A DNA stretch of 64,000 bases from [Clostridium] symbiosum. Lineage in GTDB: Bacteria; Bacillota; Clostridia; Lachnospirales; Lachnospiraceae. Positions 1 through 9,422 of this stretch are shown here, one piece after another. Numbering within the stretch: the first letter of the stretch is position 1; each line of letters opens with the position of its first letter. Below the pieces are notes generated by a model. The model saw nothing but the letters and a program-made list of their open reading frames with translations, did not search any database and was not told the origin of the DNA. Where the stretch lies: contig CP143946.1 in NCBI GenBank assembly GCA_036419695.1, positions 1,572,001 to 1,636,000 of the forward strand, in the 5' to 3' direction. A program made the translations under genes and the position numbers.

Positions 1-1
1 G

Positions 2-2248
2 AAAATATTTGAAGAGTTGTCCCAGGAGGCGAAAGTCCTATATCTCCTGATGGCAATTATGCCGCTTCCAGTGGAGTGGATGATTCTGGAAAAATGTTAT
101 TTGGAAGTGCTTAAGGCATACGACAAATTCTTAGAGTGGAAGGGATTTGCCGAAGTTATCGTGGAACTGGAAAAGACGGTCATCCGGACCGATTTATATA
201 ATCAGGAGTACGGAGTACTTTATGCAATTACGTTTCAAAATCCATCCGTCAAGGACTTTATTCAGGATATAATCAGGGAAAATTTAGAAAAATATGGACC
301 TGTTTTGTTGCAGAGCTGCATTTACTATACTCAGTGCATTGAATTCCTAAACCTTTTGAAGGGGATGAAAAATGCAGATATCTGGTATCATGAGGTGATG
401 AACAAATCAATTATGCTGTTGGATTCTGCTTCTATCATTTTCTATGACAGATATAAGAAGATTTTACAGCATAATAAAGAGATGAATCATTATTTTCAAA
501 CATTCAGAACGGAACAGACAGGAACGGAGCAGAGTTTTGGCCGTTGGCTGCAATTATTTATGCTGTATGACAGGGAAAAGTGTTCGATGCTGAAGCCCTG
601 GTTTGAAGAGCACTTTTTTTCGTTTGTCCAGAACGTGGAGCAGTATCCGGAGTCCGTTCTTAGCGAAGATTTGGAGCTTTTTTCTGATGTTGCCGTTCAG
701 ATGATAGAAATGGGAATCTGCAGGGATAAAGAGTGGCTGATCGATATTTACATGAATAGCCTGATGCAAAACAGGATGGAGCTGGAGGGTGGTGCGTTTG
801 AGCGGAGCTGCAGACATGAATGGGAGCGGTATATTGAGATTAACAAAGAGAAAATTTCAGCTTACCTGGAAAAGTTATATGATGCGGAATTGTGCCTGGC
901 GGCGGTTATGAAAGATGAGGAGGAATTTTCTGATTGGGAAATTGAATGTGAGGAGGCATATCATAACTTCGGCTTAGAACTGCCGAATACTTTGCTGGTT
1001 AAAATCGAAAAGTATGACCAATGGTTTACGCAGGAAATCGGGAATGACTCTGGGGATGAGAACGACGAGGAGCAAAACGATGAATATCCCAAACGTACTA
1101 AGTGGACGGTAAACGAGATTAAGCAGGAGTTCAAGGACGGATACCTGGAGGAAATTCTGCCGACAGAGGTGGATGATTTTGCCGAATGGCTTCGGAACCG
1201 AGAGATTCCGGTTCAAATAAAGGATATTATGACAGCCGAAGAGCTTACCTGGAACCAGTACTGGTCCTCCTTTATGGACGAGGAAGAATCACTGGAATTC
1301 ATAATCGGATTGATTCAGTGGAATGGAAATTTACCGGTGGATATTTCGGTGGCATCGTGTGCGGTTGTGCGGTATATTGCGGAACAATGTGAAGCGCCGA
1401 ACGAAGTATTGGAAAATTTCTTAACACAAATGGCTTTATCCGGTAATGAAGAAGGGATTTTTTCACAGAGTGAGCTGGAACAGCTGTTTCCGGAATTCAT
1501 GCTGTGGGATGACAAGGTGATGCAGCAAATGGAGAAAATTCATGTTTTAGTGCATCGCCAAAAGTGGTATTATCTTTCGAACCGTATTCCTGCGCTTAGT
1601 TTCCATATTGAACATCTGCGCACTTTGCCGCCCGAGAGGTTGGGAACGTATTTTTATTATCTGTTTCTGGAGGAAGAAGAGGCGCTGGAATCAGTCTCAA
1701 CAAAGCCGGAAGATTTAACGGAACTGATTGAAACGGGAAAACGGTGGTTAAAATCTTTTCAACAGGAGAGAGAATTTATTTCCCTGCTCTATCAGTTGAA
1801 GCAGGATGTGTTTATACGCCGGGTGATGGTTCCGCTGGCTAAAATAATGCATGATAAATTGTATGCAAATACAGAGGAAGAGATTGTCGCGAACCTGGTA
1901 GAATTGTTTGAAATAGAAAATACATTTGCGATGGATGGAACCTGGACCGGAGGTTCTGTAAGCTTTGAAACGTATTTTTTGATAGCAGAGATAATCTTTG
2001 ATGCAGATTTTATCAAAGTTTTTCCAGACGAACTGACGGAGGAACAAATGAGGATTTTGTCGGATATTGCCGACATGGGTGAAGGGGAATGGAAAATCAG
2101 CGTAATACGATTGAGGGAGAAAGGGCTGTTAAGGTACTTTGGAATATATGATAAAATGCTTACGATCTGGAACGATATATGTAAATTGATTGCGGAGGAG
2201 ATCAGTGATGGACGGGAAAATGGGGCAGGTGACGGGAGAAAGAAGTAA
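2..2248 (+). CDS. nSTAND-type defence NTPase, C-terminal part (5' end outside window)
   Basis: The reading frame is open to the left edge, so the TTG at 17 is not the true start. Residues read before it (KIFEELSQEAK) align with EIFMELTEEAR inside the complete protein at 41002-44448. Further matches are ITFQNPSVKDF versus ITFDNPSIIDF, and the C-terminal LLRYFGIYDK versus FLKKCGVYGI. The piece is therefore the post-NTPase sensor-like half of a homologue of that Mrr-nSTAND protein; the nuclease and Walker motifs would lie upstream of the window. It is acidic and helical with no membrane segments. Proteins of this class (nSTAND, Avs-like) are known or proposed anti-phage sensors. Its 3' end overlaps the next gene, suggesting coupled translation. 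The homology seen here is firm; the defence role is family inference. Confidence 0.7.
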   Translation, partial: KIFEELSQEAKVLYLLMAIMPLPVEWMILEKCYLEVLKAYDKFLEWKGFAEVIVELEKTVIRTDLYNQEYGVLYAITFQNPSVKDFIQDIIRENLEKYGPVLLQSCIYYTQCIEFLNLLKGMKNADIWYHEVMNKSIMLLDSASIIFYDRYKKILQHNKEMNHYFQTFRTEQTGTEQSFGRWLQLFMLYDREKCSMLKPWFEEHFFSFVQNVEQYPESVLSEDLELFSDVAVQMIEMGICRDKEWLIDIYMNSLMQNRMELEGGAFERSCRHEWERYIEINKEKISAYLEKLYDAELCLAAVMKDEEEFSDWEIECEEAYHNFGLELPNTLLVKIEKYDQWFTQEIGNDSGDENDEEQNDEYPKRTKWTVNEIKQEFKDGYLEEILPTEVDDFAEWLRNREIPVQIKDIMTAEELTWNQYWSSFMDEEESLEFIIGLIQWNGNLPVDISVASCAVVRYIAEQCEAPNEVLENFLTQMALSGNEEGIFSQSELEQLFPEFMLWDDKVMQQMEKIHVLVHRQKWYYLSNRIPALSFHIEHLRTLPPERLGTYFYYLFLEEEEALESVSTKPEDLTELIETGKRWLKSFQQEREFISLLYQLKQDVFIRRVMVPLAKIMHDKLYANTEEEIVANLVELFEIENTFAMDGTWTGGSVSFETYFLIAEIIFDADFIKVFPDELTEEQMRILSDIADMGEGEWKISVIRLREKGLLRYFGIYDKMLTIWNDICKLIAEEISDGRENGAGDGRKK

Positions 2249-2714
2249 GAGCGAAATACTGAAAGAACGTCTGCTGTATGCAGTAGGAAAATACTCTGAC
2301 TACAGTAGGTATAAAGAGTGTCTCGATAATTTGGAAGAAGAGTATGACGAAACCCTGGAACTATATAATTTCGATATTTGGTTTAATATTTCCGAGGGAA
2401 CAATACGGGATAAGGCATCAGAGATGCTGCGGGTTACGTCTGAGCTTTTCGAAGATCTTAAGAATAATGCAGCCCGGGAACTTTTTTATGTGATGCGTGA
2501 GATTAGTGAAACGGACAAGGGGAGCCAGGAAGAAATTTGTGGGGTTGTGATCCCAAAGGAATTGTTTACGGAAGCTGAGTTTTTCGGGATGTTGTCTGAG
2601 CTGACAGAATATGAGTATTGTCAGAATGAGGCACTGGAGGCATATTTGCAGGTACTGAAGGAGTGGACGGAGAAATCAGACGGAATGGATGGGGCGGGGA
2701 AACACACAGGATAA
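2208..2714 (+). CDS. small acidic protein coupled to the defence NTPase
   Basis: This 168-residue soluble protein overlaps the end of the upstream NTPase gene by 41 nt. I chose ATG 2208 because GGAGGAG ends 7 nt before it; a TTG at 2190 has no such site. It is rich in Glu, Leu and Tyr and looks all-helical, with no signal peptide, membrane segment or recognisable catalytic motif. I do not recognise a family. The tight overlap suggests it is a partner or regulator of the NTPase, but that is only inferred from position. No equivalent gene follows the complete homologue at 41002-44448. Confidence 0.6.
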   Translation: MDGKMGQVTGERSKSEILKERLLYAVGKYSDYSRYKECLDNLEEEYDETLELYNFDIWFNISEGTIRDKASEMLRVTSELFEDLKNNAARELFYVMREISETDKGSQEEICGVVIPKELFTEAEFFGMLSELTEYEYCQNEALEAYLQVLKEWTEKSDGMDGAGKHTG

Positions 2715-2741
2715 AAACAGGAAGGAAAGCAGCGGTGATGC

Positions 2742-2796
2742 TGTGATATAAGAAAGACCGGCGGCCCATGAGGGGAGCCGGTCTTCTTATATCACA
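2742..2796. terminator. long hairpin after the defence gene pair
   Basis: The arms 2742-2762 and 2777-2796 pair over 20 bp with one bulged A and a 14-nt loop. No T-tract follows on either strand, so it is either a terminator of the hairpin-only kind or a palindromic element. Confidence 0.5.
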
Positions 2797-2867
2797 GTAA
2801 ATTACTCCTATGAAATGATAAGCCCGCAGAGAGGAATATCATAAATATCCCCAAAACTCAAATTCTG

Positions 2868-2876
2868 TGGTATAAT
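2868..2876 (+). promoter_or_regulatory. extended -10 promoter of the DEAD-box helicase
   Basis: TGG followed by TATAAT (2871-2876) is a good extended -10 element. No convincing -35 lies 17 bp upstream. It stands 115 bp before the helicase start. Confidence 0.45.
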
Positions 2877-2903
2877 CAAAACTCAATGTATAGAAAGAGC
2901 AAG

Positions 2904-2963
2904 CAAATCTAAAAGAACAAGCCAATCCAGAGAACAAACCAATCCCAAAAGAGATTTGTTTTT
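2904..2963 (+). promoter_or_regulatory. helicase mRNA leader: tandem repeats and terminator-like fold
   Basis: CAAATCT (2904-2910) can pair with AGATTTG (2952-2958), which is followed directly by five Ts, giving a terminator-like shape with a long loop. The loop holds two copies of AGAACAARCCAATCC at 2914-2928 and 2931-2945 (period 17). The arrangement could let an RNA helicase or another protein control readthrough. The stem is short (7 bp), so this is tentative. Confidence 0.3.
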
Positions 2964-2990
2964 ATATCACAAAAGTTAATAGGAGAGAAT

Positions 2991-4412
2991 ATGCAATTTA
3001 AAGAACTGAATATCATGCCGTCAATCATAAAGGCATTAGAAAATGAAAACTACGAAATCCCCACCCCAATCCAGGAAGAGGCCATTCCGGTTGTACTAAG
3101 CGGGAAGGATTTGCTCGGCTGCGCGCAGACAGGCACTGGAAAGACGGCGGCGTTTGCCATTCCAACGCTTCAAATACTCAGTGAGGAAAAAATACCGCGT
3201 TGGGAGAAACAAAAAATCCGGGCTCTGGTCGTCACGCCCACCAGAGAGCTTGCCATACAGATCTATGAGAGCTTCAATACTTACGGAAAGTTTCTGGATT
3301 TAAAAACCTGCGTGGTATTTGGCGGTGTGTCTCAAAAACCGCAGGAGACGAGTTTGAGACAGGGAGTCGATATACTGGTGGCGACACCGGGAAGATTATT
3401 AGATCTCATGGATCAGAAGATTGTAAATATCGAGCACATTAAAATTCTTGTGCTGGACGAAGCCGACCGCATGCTGGACATGGGATTTATTCACGATATC
3501 AAAAAAATCCTGGCCAAAACCCCAGTCAATAAGCAGACGCTGTTCTTCTCGGCCACAATGCCGCCGGACATTGCGAAGCTGGCGGGAAAAATTCTGAAAT
3601 CACCGGTGAAGATCGAGGTAACTCCCGCATCCACGACTGTGGATTCGATTGACCAATATTTGTACTTTGTGGACAAAGGCAATAAAAAAGATTTACTTTT
3701 GCATATACTAAAGAATGAAAAAATCGATTCGACCCTGGTGTTTACGAGGACCAAACACGGAGCCGACCGCATCGTAAAACAGTTGTCGAGAAGCAAAGTG
3801 GTAGCCCAGGCAATCCACGGCGATAAATCACAGGGAGCGCGGCAGAAGGCATTAAACGATTTTAAAAATAAAAGGTTACAGGTGCTCATAGCAACCGATA
3901 TTGCGGCGAGGGGCATTGATATTGATGAACTGTCCCATGTGATCAATTACGATCTGCCGGACGTGCCGGAGACCTATGTACACCGCATCGGCCGAACCGG
4001 CAGGGCAGGCCTCGGAGGCGTTGCCATTTCTTTCTGCGACTTTGATGAAAAAGAACAGCTTGCCGATATCGAAAAATTAATCGGTAAGAAGTTAACGGAA
4101 GTAAAAGAACATCCGTATCCTCTGGTAAACAATTTTCCTGCAGTAAAGGCAGTTCAGCCAAAGAGAGGAGCCAGGGCAGCATCCCAGGAACCGTCCTCAA
4201 AAGGGTCGCGGAAACTATCCCAGGAACCGTCCAAAAAAAACTCGCGGAAACCATCCGCAGCGGCTCCGGCACCGGGAAACCAGACGGCAAAGAAAAAACA
4301 GCGGACGACGGAGGACAGGCCGCAGGCCAGAATGCAGGACAAGCCGCAAAACAGGCCGCAAAGCAGCAGAAAACCAAAAGAAAAAAGGAACCAGAACCAA
4401 CTTCAAAAATAA
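2991..4412 (+). CDS. DEAD-box RNA helicase, RhlE/CshA-like
   Basis: A 473-residue ATP-dependent RNA helicase, likely acting in ribosome assembly, mRNA decay or cold adaptation in the cytoplasm. The motifs appear in order: Q motif (IPTPIQEEAIP, about residue 22), motif I AQTGTGKT (about 45), PTRELA (about 83), TPGR (about 130), DEAD (about 154), SAT (about 185), ARGID (about 304) and HRIGRTGR (about 330). The last 90 residues are basic, low complexity and rich in Lys, Arg, Ser, Pro and Gln, a typical unstructured RNA-binding tail. Start ATG 2991 is preceded by AGGAGAG. An ABC-F gene follows after 17 nt, so the two are probably cotranscribed as a translation-related pair. Confidence 0.93.
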   Translation: MQFKELNIMPSIIKALENENYEIPTPIQEEAIPVVLSGKDLLGCAQTGTGKTAAFAIPTLQILSEEKIPRWEKQKIRALVVTPTRELAIQIYESFNTYGKFLDLKTCVVFGGVSQKPQETSLRQGVDILVATPGRLLDLMDQKIVNIEHIKILVLDEADRMLDMGFIHDIKKILAKTPVNKQTLFFSATMPPDIAKLAGKILKSPVKIEVTPASTTVDSIDQYLYFVDKGNKKDLLLHILKNEKIDSTLVFTRTKHGADRIVKQLSRSKVVAQAIHGDKSQGARQKALNDFKNKRLQVLIATDIAARGIDIDELSHVINYDLPDVPETYVHRIGRTGRAGLGGVAISFCDFDEKEQLADIEKLIGKKLTEVKEHPYPLVNNFPAVKAVQPKRGARAASQEPSSKGSRKLSQEPSKKNSRKPSAAAPAPGNQTAKKKQRTTEDRPQARMQDKPQNRPQSSRKPKEKRNQNQLQK

Positions 4413-4429
4413 CCCCACAGGAGGCAGCC

Positions 4430-6181
4430 ATGATCAGGGTCCGGGATTTATCCTACTCATATCCGCAGAAGGATTTATATAAGAAAGTTTCGTTTACAAT
4501 AGAGGATGATGTGCACTGTGCCTTAATCGGCACCAACGGCACGGGCAAAAGCACGCTGCTCGATTTGCTGATGCATCGGGACGAGTATCTGTACGATGGG
4601 AAAATAGAAGTCGGCACAGACCGGATTGGATATGTCAGCCAGTTTTCGCAGTTAGATCCCAAAGAAGACGTGACGGTATTTCAGTATATCAGCGAAGCGT
4701 TTGTAAAGCATGAACAGAAAATCGCTGATTTATGCAGCGAAATAGAGACGGCAAAAGAGCTGGATCGGATTTTTGAGGCGTATCAGAAAGAACTGGACGA
4801 ATGGAATGCGATTGACGGAGATTTCTACGAAAGCAATATTAAGAAGCAGTTAAAGCTTGCCGGTTTACAGAAGTTGGAGGAACAGAAAATAAACAGTCTG
4901 AGCGGCGGGGAATTTAAGCTGGTTCAGGTAATCAAGGAGATGATGCTGAGCCCGAAGTTCCTGATTATGGATGAGCCGGATGTATTTCTCGATTTTCAGC
5001 ATCTGAATTCCCTGAGAAACCTGATTAATGCCCACAAAGGCACGCTACTTGTCATCACACATAACCGGTATCTGTTAAATCATTGTTTCAATCAGATACT
5101 CCATATGGAAAATATGGATATCCAGGAGTTTGACGGAACTTATACGGAATACAACTACGAACTTCTCTCTACGAAAATCGCGTTGGAAGAGGCGGCGGCA
5201 GCCGATCAGGCGGAGATTGACCGTCAGAGTAAAATCCTGGCCAAATCCAGGGCCAGGGCGTCGGAATTCGACAATGCATCCCTTGGCAGAGCCGTCCATG
5301 CAAGACAGACGCTGGTGGACCGTTTAAAGGAAAGAAAGACAAAGGCTCCTTTCGTGGACATTAAACAGCCCGAGATTCATTTTGAGACGGGAGGAGAAAT
5401 AACGGACGAATACATTCTCGAATTGACGGACTACAGCGTCTCGTTCGATGAACAGCTTCTGGAACATGTGGATTTTCAAATGAGGCCAGGGGAGCATGTG
5501 GCGATTGTAGGCGGCAATGGAACCGGCAAAACCACACTCCTCTGTGACATCTTTGAAAACAGGAAAGAATCCGTCCGGATAAGCGAAGAGGCGAAAACCG
5601 CTATGTTTTCACAGGTTACGGGCTTAGGGTATGATAATTCTAAAACACTTTTGGAGATTATGGCTGAGAAAGGGTTTAAAGCCCCAGACGACGTCCTGGA
5701 GTATCTGAAAAAATTTGGTTTCGAAGGCGATACGCTCCATCAGAAAGTGGGCGGGTTATCGGGTGGTGAAAAAGACCTGTTTCAGTTGGCGGCGCTCGCA
5801 TTAGGCAAAGCAGACCTTCTGCTGATGGACGAGCCGACGGGGCACCTCGATATCTATGCCCAGATTGCGTTAGAGCAGGCAATTGCGGAATATAAAGGCG
5901 CGGTCCTCATGGTCTCCCATGACTATTATACGGTCGCAAACTGTGTGGATTATGTGCTCTTAGTGGAACATAATACTCTGCGTAGGATGAGCAGCCGCAG
6001 ATTCCGACAGATGGTTTACGCCAATTACTTTGATAAAGATTACCTGCTGCTGGAGCAAAAGAAGAAAGAGCTGGAAACCAGGATTCAGCAGCTGCTTCGG
6101 GCAAATGAATTCGAAAAAGCGAAGGATTTGATGGAGCCGCTGGAAGAATGCATCAAAAAGATGAAACCGTTAATGGCGTAA
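4430..6181 (+). CDS. ABC-F family ATPase
   Basis: A 583-residue protein with two ABC domains and no membrane segment, the hallmark of ABC-F translation factors, which bind the ribosomal E site. Walker A sites are GTNGTGKST (about residue 34) and GGNGTGKTT (about 362); signatures are LSGGEFK and LSGGEKD; Walker B sites are LIMDEPD and LLMDEPT. The linker between domains (about 240-315) is charged and helical, as expected for the P-site-tRNA interaction motif. A short C-terminal coiled segment follows. Some members confer resistance to ribosome-targeting antibiotics, others resolve stalled ribosomes; the sequence alone does not tell which. AGGAGG precedes ATG 4430, and the gene lies 17 nt after the DEAD-box helicase. 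Confidence 0.9.
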   Translation: MIRVRDLSYSYPQKDLYKKVSFTIEDDVHCALIGTNGTGKSTLLDLLMHRDEYLYDGKIEVGTDRIGYVSQFSQLDPKEDVTVFQYISEAFVKHEQKIADLCSEIETAKELDRIFEAYQKELDEWNAIDGDFYESNIKKQLKLAGLQKLEEQKINSLSGGEFKLVQVIKEMMLSPKFLIMDEPDVFLDFQHLNSLRNLINAHKGTLLVITHNRYLLNHCFNQILHMENMDIQEFDGTYTEYNYELLSTKIALEEAAAADQAEIDRQSKILAKSRARASEFDNASLGRAVHARQTLVDRLKERKTKAPFVDIKQPEIHFETGGEITDEYILELTDYSVSFDEQLLEHVDFQMRPGEHVAIVGGNGTGKTTLLCDIFENRKESVRISEEAKTAMFSQVTGLGYDNSKTLLEIMAEKGFKAPDDVLEYLKKFGFEGDTLHQKVGGLSGGEKDLFQLAALALGKADLLLMDEPTGHLDIYAQIALEQAIAEYKGAVLMVSHDYYTVANCVDYVLLVEHNTLRRMSSRRFRQMVYANYFDKDYLLLEQKKKELETRIQQLLRANEFEKAKDLMEPLEECIKKMKPLMA

Positions 6182-6291
6182 CAGGGAAATAACCTGGGGA
6201 ACACAGTTGAGAGAACAGAAACGGTAACGGACCGGTATAATTTACAACGAAAAGGGAGAACCTAACAGGGAAAAATAACTCCCATTTATCC

Positions 6292-6332
6292 AAAGAGGAT
6301 ATATTTGTACCTACAAATGTATCCTCTTTTTT
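6292..6332 (+). terminator. rho-independent terminator after the ABC-F gene
   Basis: A 17-bp stem (6292-6308 with 6313-6329, one G-T pair), loop ACCT, then Ts. It ends the helicase/ABC-F unit. The YyaL-type gene starts only 26 nt further on, so some readthrough or a promoter inside the hairpin region is needed for that gene. Confidence 0.85.
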
Positions 6333-6357
6333 CAAAGAAAAGAAAGGAGGTGGTTCC

Positions 6358-8446
6358 GTGGACAATATGAACAATACACCCAATAGATTAATTCATGAAA
6401 AATCTCCGTATCTTCTGCAGCACGCATATAATCCGGTGCAGTGGTATCCGTGGGGAGAAGAAGCATTTGAAAAAGCCAAGAATGAAAACAAGCCTGTTTT
6501 CCTATCTATTGGGTATAGCTGACGCGTCTGACAAAAGTACCTGTCATTGGTGCCATGTGATGGAAAGGGAATCATTTGAAAACCCTGTGATCGCGGAGCT
6601 GTTAAACAAAGATTATGTCTGTGTAAAGGTGGACCGCGAGGAGAGGCCGGATGTGGATGCGGTCTATATGTCGGTCTGCCAGGCCATGAACGGCCAGGGA
6701 GGCTGGCCGCTGACCGTTATTATGACGCCGGAGTGCAGGCCGTTTTTCTCGGGAACGTATTTTCCGCCCAGGGCGCGTTACGGCCGGATGGGGCTGGAAG
6801 AACTGCTGACTGCGGTGGCAGGGCGGTGGAAGGTAAACAGAGAGGAACTGTCGGACAGCGCGGAGCGGATAGAAGCTTTTTTGAAAGAGCAGGAGCAGAT
6901 CACAAGGGAGGGCGAACCGGGAATGGATATAGTTCAGCGGGCCTTCCGGCAGTTTGCACGCAGCTTTGATGCAAAGAACGGCGGATTCGGCGGTGCGCCG
7001 AAGTTTCCGACGCCCCATAACCTGATGTTTCTGATGGAGTACGGTGCGAGGGAGAAGAACCGGGATGCGCTTGCCATGGCCGGACACACTTTGGTCCAAA
7101 TGTACCGGGGAGGAATTTTCGACCATATCGGAGGCGGATTCTCCAGATATTCCACCGACGAAAAATGGCTGGTCCCGCATTTTGAAAAAATGCTATATGA
7201 CAACGCGCTGCTTGTTATGGTTTACGCGGAGGCCTGCGCTATCACCGGACGGAAGATGTACGGATGTGTGGCGAAAAAAATACTCGGCTATGTGGAACGG
7301 GAACTGACGGATGAACAGGGCGGATTCTACTGCGGCCAGGATGCGGACAGCGACGGGGGTGAAGGAAAGTATTATGTATTTACCAGGGAAGAAATAAAGA
7401 AAGTTTTGGGGAAAAAGGACGGAGAGGCATTCTGCAACCGCTATGGAATCACCAGGGATGGAAACTTTGAAGGAAAGAGCATTCCCAATCTGCTGGAGAA
7501 TGAAAAATATGAACAGATCTGTGAAACCGGGGACGGTGCAAAACTGTATGAATACCGCATCGGACGGACGCATCTTCACAAGGATGATAAAATCCTTGTT
7601 TCCTGGAATGGTTTGATGATCTGCGCCTGTGCGAAAGCCGGAGCCGCGCTTGGCGAAAAGCGGTATGTGGATATGGCTGTCCGGGCGGAAGCGTTTATCA
7701 ATAAACACCTTGCGGACGACGGACGTCTGCTGGTGAGGTACCGCGACGGAGACGCTGCGGGGGAGGGAAAACTGGATGACTATGCCTGCTATATCCTTGC
7801 CTTGATGGAGCTTTACCGGGTAACGTTCCGGACGGAATACCTGAGCCGGGCGGCAGACTGGGCGGAGACGATGCTGGAACAGTTTTTCGATTGGGAAAAC
7901 GGAGGGTGCTATCTGTATGCAAAAGACGGAGAGCGGCTGATCGTGAGGACAAAAGAGACCTATGACGGCGCGATGCCGTCGGGAAACTCTGTGGCCGCCA
8001 GAGTGCTGCAGCAGCTCGCACAAATCACCGGTGAGACGAAATGGCAGGAGGCGCTTAATAAGCAGCTTCGGTTTCTGGCGGGAGCCATGGAGGAATATCC
8101 TTCGGGAAACAGTTTCGCACTGCTGACCATGATGAATGTACTCTATCCGTCCAAAGAACTGGTATGCACGCTTTCCGCCGGTTTAAATCCTGAAAAGAGA
8201 GAAGAACTGTCTGCACAGCTCGGCTGTCTGGCCGAAACGGTACCGGGACTGTCTGTCGTGGTTAAAACGGAGGAAAATGAACGGGAGCTTGAAAAACTGG
8301 CGCCCTATACCGGTGATTATCCTGTTCCGGAGAACGGAGCTCAGTTTTATCTTTGTTCCGGAAGCAACTGTATGCCGCCCGTTACGGAGCTTTTCGAACT
8401 CCTGCCGGCCTGCGGCGTGACGGAAGGAGATTTCACATGCGGGTAA
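6358..8446 (+). pseudogene. YyaL/SSP411-type thioredoxin-domain protein split by a 19-nt gap
   Basis: The GTG at 6358 (AGGAGG 7 nt upstream) opens a frame that reads MNNTPNRLIHEKSPYLLQ from ATG 6367 and ends GYS at 6519, immediately followed by TGA. The conserved continuation TCHWCHVM resumes at 6539 in another frame and runs intact to 8446. Removing 6520-6538 restores an uninterrupted protein of about 686 residues, the usual family length. The family has an N-terminal thioredoxin-like domain with CxxC (here CHWC) and a C-terminal (alpha/alpha)6 barrel resembling cellobiose epimerases; its reaction is not established. The ATG at 6395 lies in the wrong frame for the N-terminus. The gene is either a young pseudogene or uses an unusual decoding event. 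Confidence 0.85.
6520..6538 (+). other. 19-nt non-coding gap inside the YyaL-type gene
   Basis: The bases TGACGCGTCTGACAAAAGT separate codon AGC (Ser) from codon ACC (Thr) in the strongly conserved GYS-TCHWC stretch. The gap begins with a stop codon, contains the palindrome GACGCGTC and ends in AGT, a Ser codon synonymous with the codon before the gap. No target duplication is visible. Confidence 0.8.
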
Positions 8447-9422
8447 AAAAGGTTGGCCGGTTCAATTTACCCAAAGACAATAGTTCTGAGTCCTGTTTGT
8501 AATCCTCAAGCCTGGCAGCAGTAATTCCGGATTCATCATAGGTCTTAAAATAGTATTCGGCGGTAGCAAGGCTCATAAAAGCCGTATATTGAGTGTAATC
8601 CGGTGTCTGCCGGTTTGTGATGACGATTCCCTTTGGAATACTCACACCCGCCAGGACGTGAAAACCGGAGATAACCGCCTCTTTGTCATTTGAAGGCGTG
8701 GGAATATGGCTTTTATGATAAGCGGTTTTGACAAAACGGGCCGGGGGAGTGTAGTCTCCCGGCAGGCCGATCGTCCCGGCGCCCTGTCCAAAGGGGGTAA
8801 GCTTGACGGAATTCCATTTTGCTTCAGGTCTTTGAAATGGCTGTATATTCATATAATTGCGCAGGTTGGTCATATGCCAGGAAAAATCCGGACTGTTCGA
8901 CAGGATTCCCAGAGGATTGTTCCAGAGGTAAAGGCCGCCTGCCGTTTTTTCTATTACGGCGCATCTGCCGCTCTGTTCGACGATAATCCAGTGAAGAGGG
9001 GCAACAGATTGTGTAATACTGTCCTTTGTCCCAACGATACGGAGATGCTCAAGAAGGCCGGCCGCCTGGTCCACGGATGCACAGTTCCCTAAAAGATAAC
9101 CCAGAAGTTCATTGGCCGCGATCGATACGGCGGATGTATCGCGGGAATCATCCTCATCATATTGAGCATATCCGGGAAAATAGAGAGCCGCTGCTGCAAA
9201 TCCCTTTTCATTCACTCCGTCCGCAAATGCAATAGGAGAAATGTTCTGTCCAATGCCGATAAAACGGAACCGGTTTTGGAACGGCCGGCTATTCAGGATG
9301 CTGTTCCACTGGTAGCCTGCGGGCACGACATATAACTCGGGATCAAGGGGATAGGAAAAATCCATGGTACGGCCAAGAAAAGTGTTATCCTGAAGGGTCT
9401 GTAATGTCATTGCTGTGCACAT
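8433..9422 (-). CDS. choloylglycine hydrolase family amidase (bile salt hydrolase / penicillin V acylase type)
   Basis: A 329-residue N-terminal-nucleophile hydrolase that splits linear C-N amide bonds. Cys2 after the initiator Met is the expected nucleophile once Met is removed; Arg18 and Asp21 (GRTMDF) match the active site; ILSNSP supplies the expected Asn; an Arg occurs in the late RFVK stretch. At the position where bile salt hydrolases usually carry Asn in LNFPG, this protein has Tyr (LYFPGY, residue 81), as reported for penicillin V acylases, so substrates other than bile salts are possible. There is no signal peptide, consistent with a cytoplasmic enzyme. AGGAGG precedes the start. 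Its end overlaps the end of the convergent YyaL-type gene by 14 nt. Confidence 0.88.
   Translation of the reverse strand: MCTAMTLQTLQDNTFLGRTMDFSYPLDPELYVVPAGYQWNSILNSRPFQNRFRFIGIGQNISPIAFADGVNEKGFAAAALYFPGYAQYDEDDSRDTSAVSIAANELLGYLLGNCASVDQAAGLLEHLRIVGTKDSITQSVAPLHWIIVEQSGRCAVIEKTAGGLYLWNNPLGILSNSPDFSWHMTNLRNYMNIQPFQRPEAKWNSVKLTPFGQGAGTIGLPGDYTPPARFVKTAYHKSHIPTPSNDKEAVISGFHVLAGVSIPKGIVITNRQTPDYTQYTAFMSLATAEYYFKTYDESGITAARLEDYKQDSELLSLGKLNRPTFFTRM

Noticed and set aside
6395..6538. ATG 6395 as start of the YyaL-type gene
   Set aside because: It gives 48 residues unlike the family, while the other frame gives the conserved N-terminus up to the 19-nt gap.
7193..8023. Minus-strand 276-codon frame inside the YyaL-type gene
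   Set aside because: No RBS or family features; the plus-strand frame is clearly conserved.
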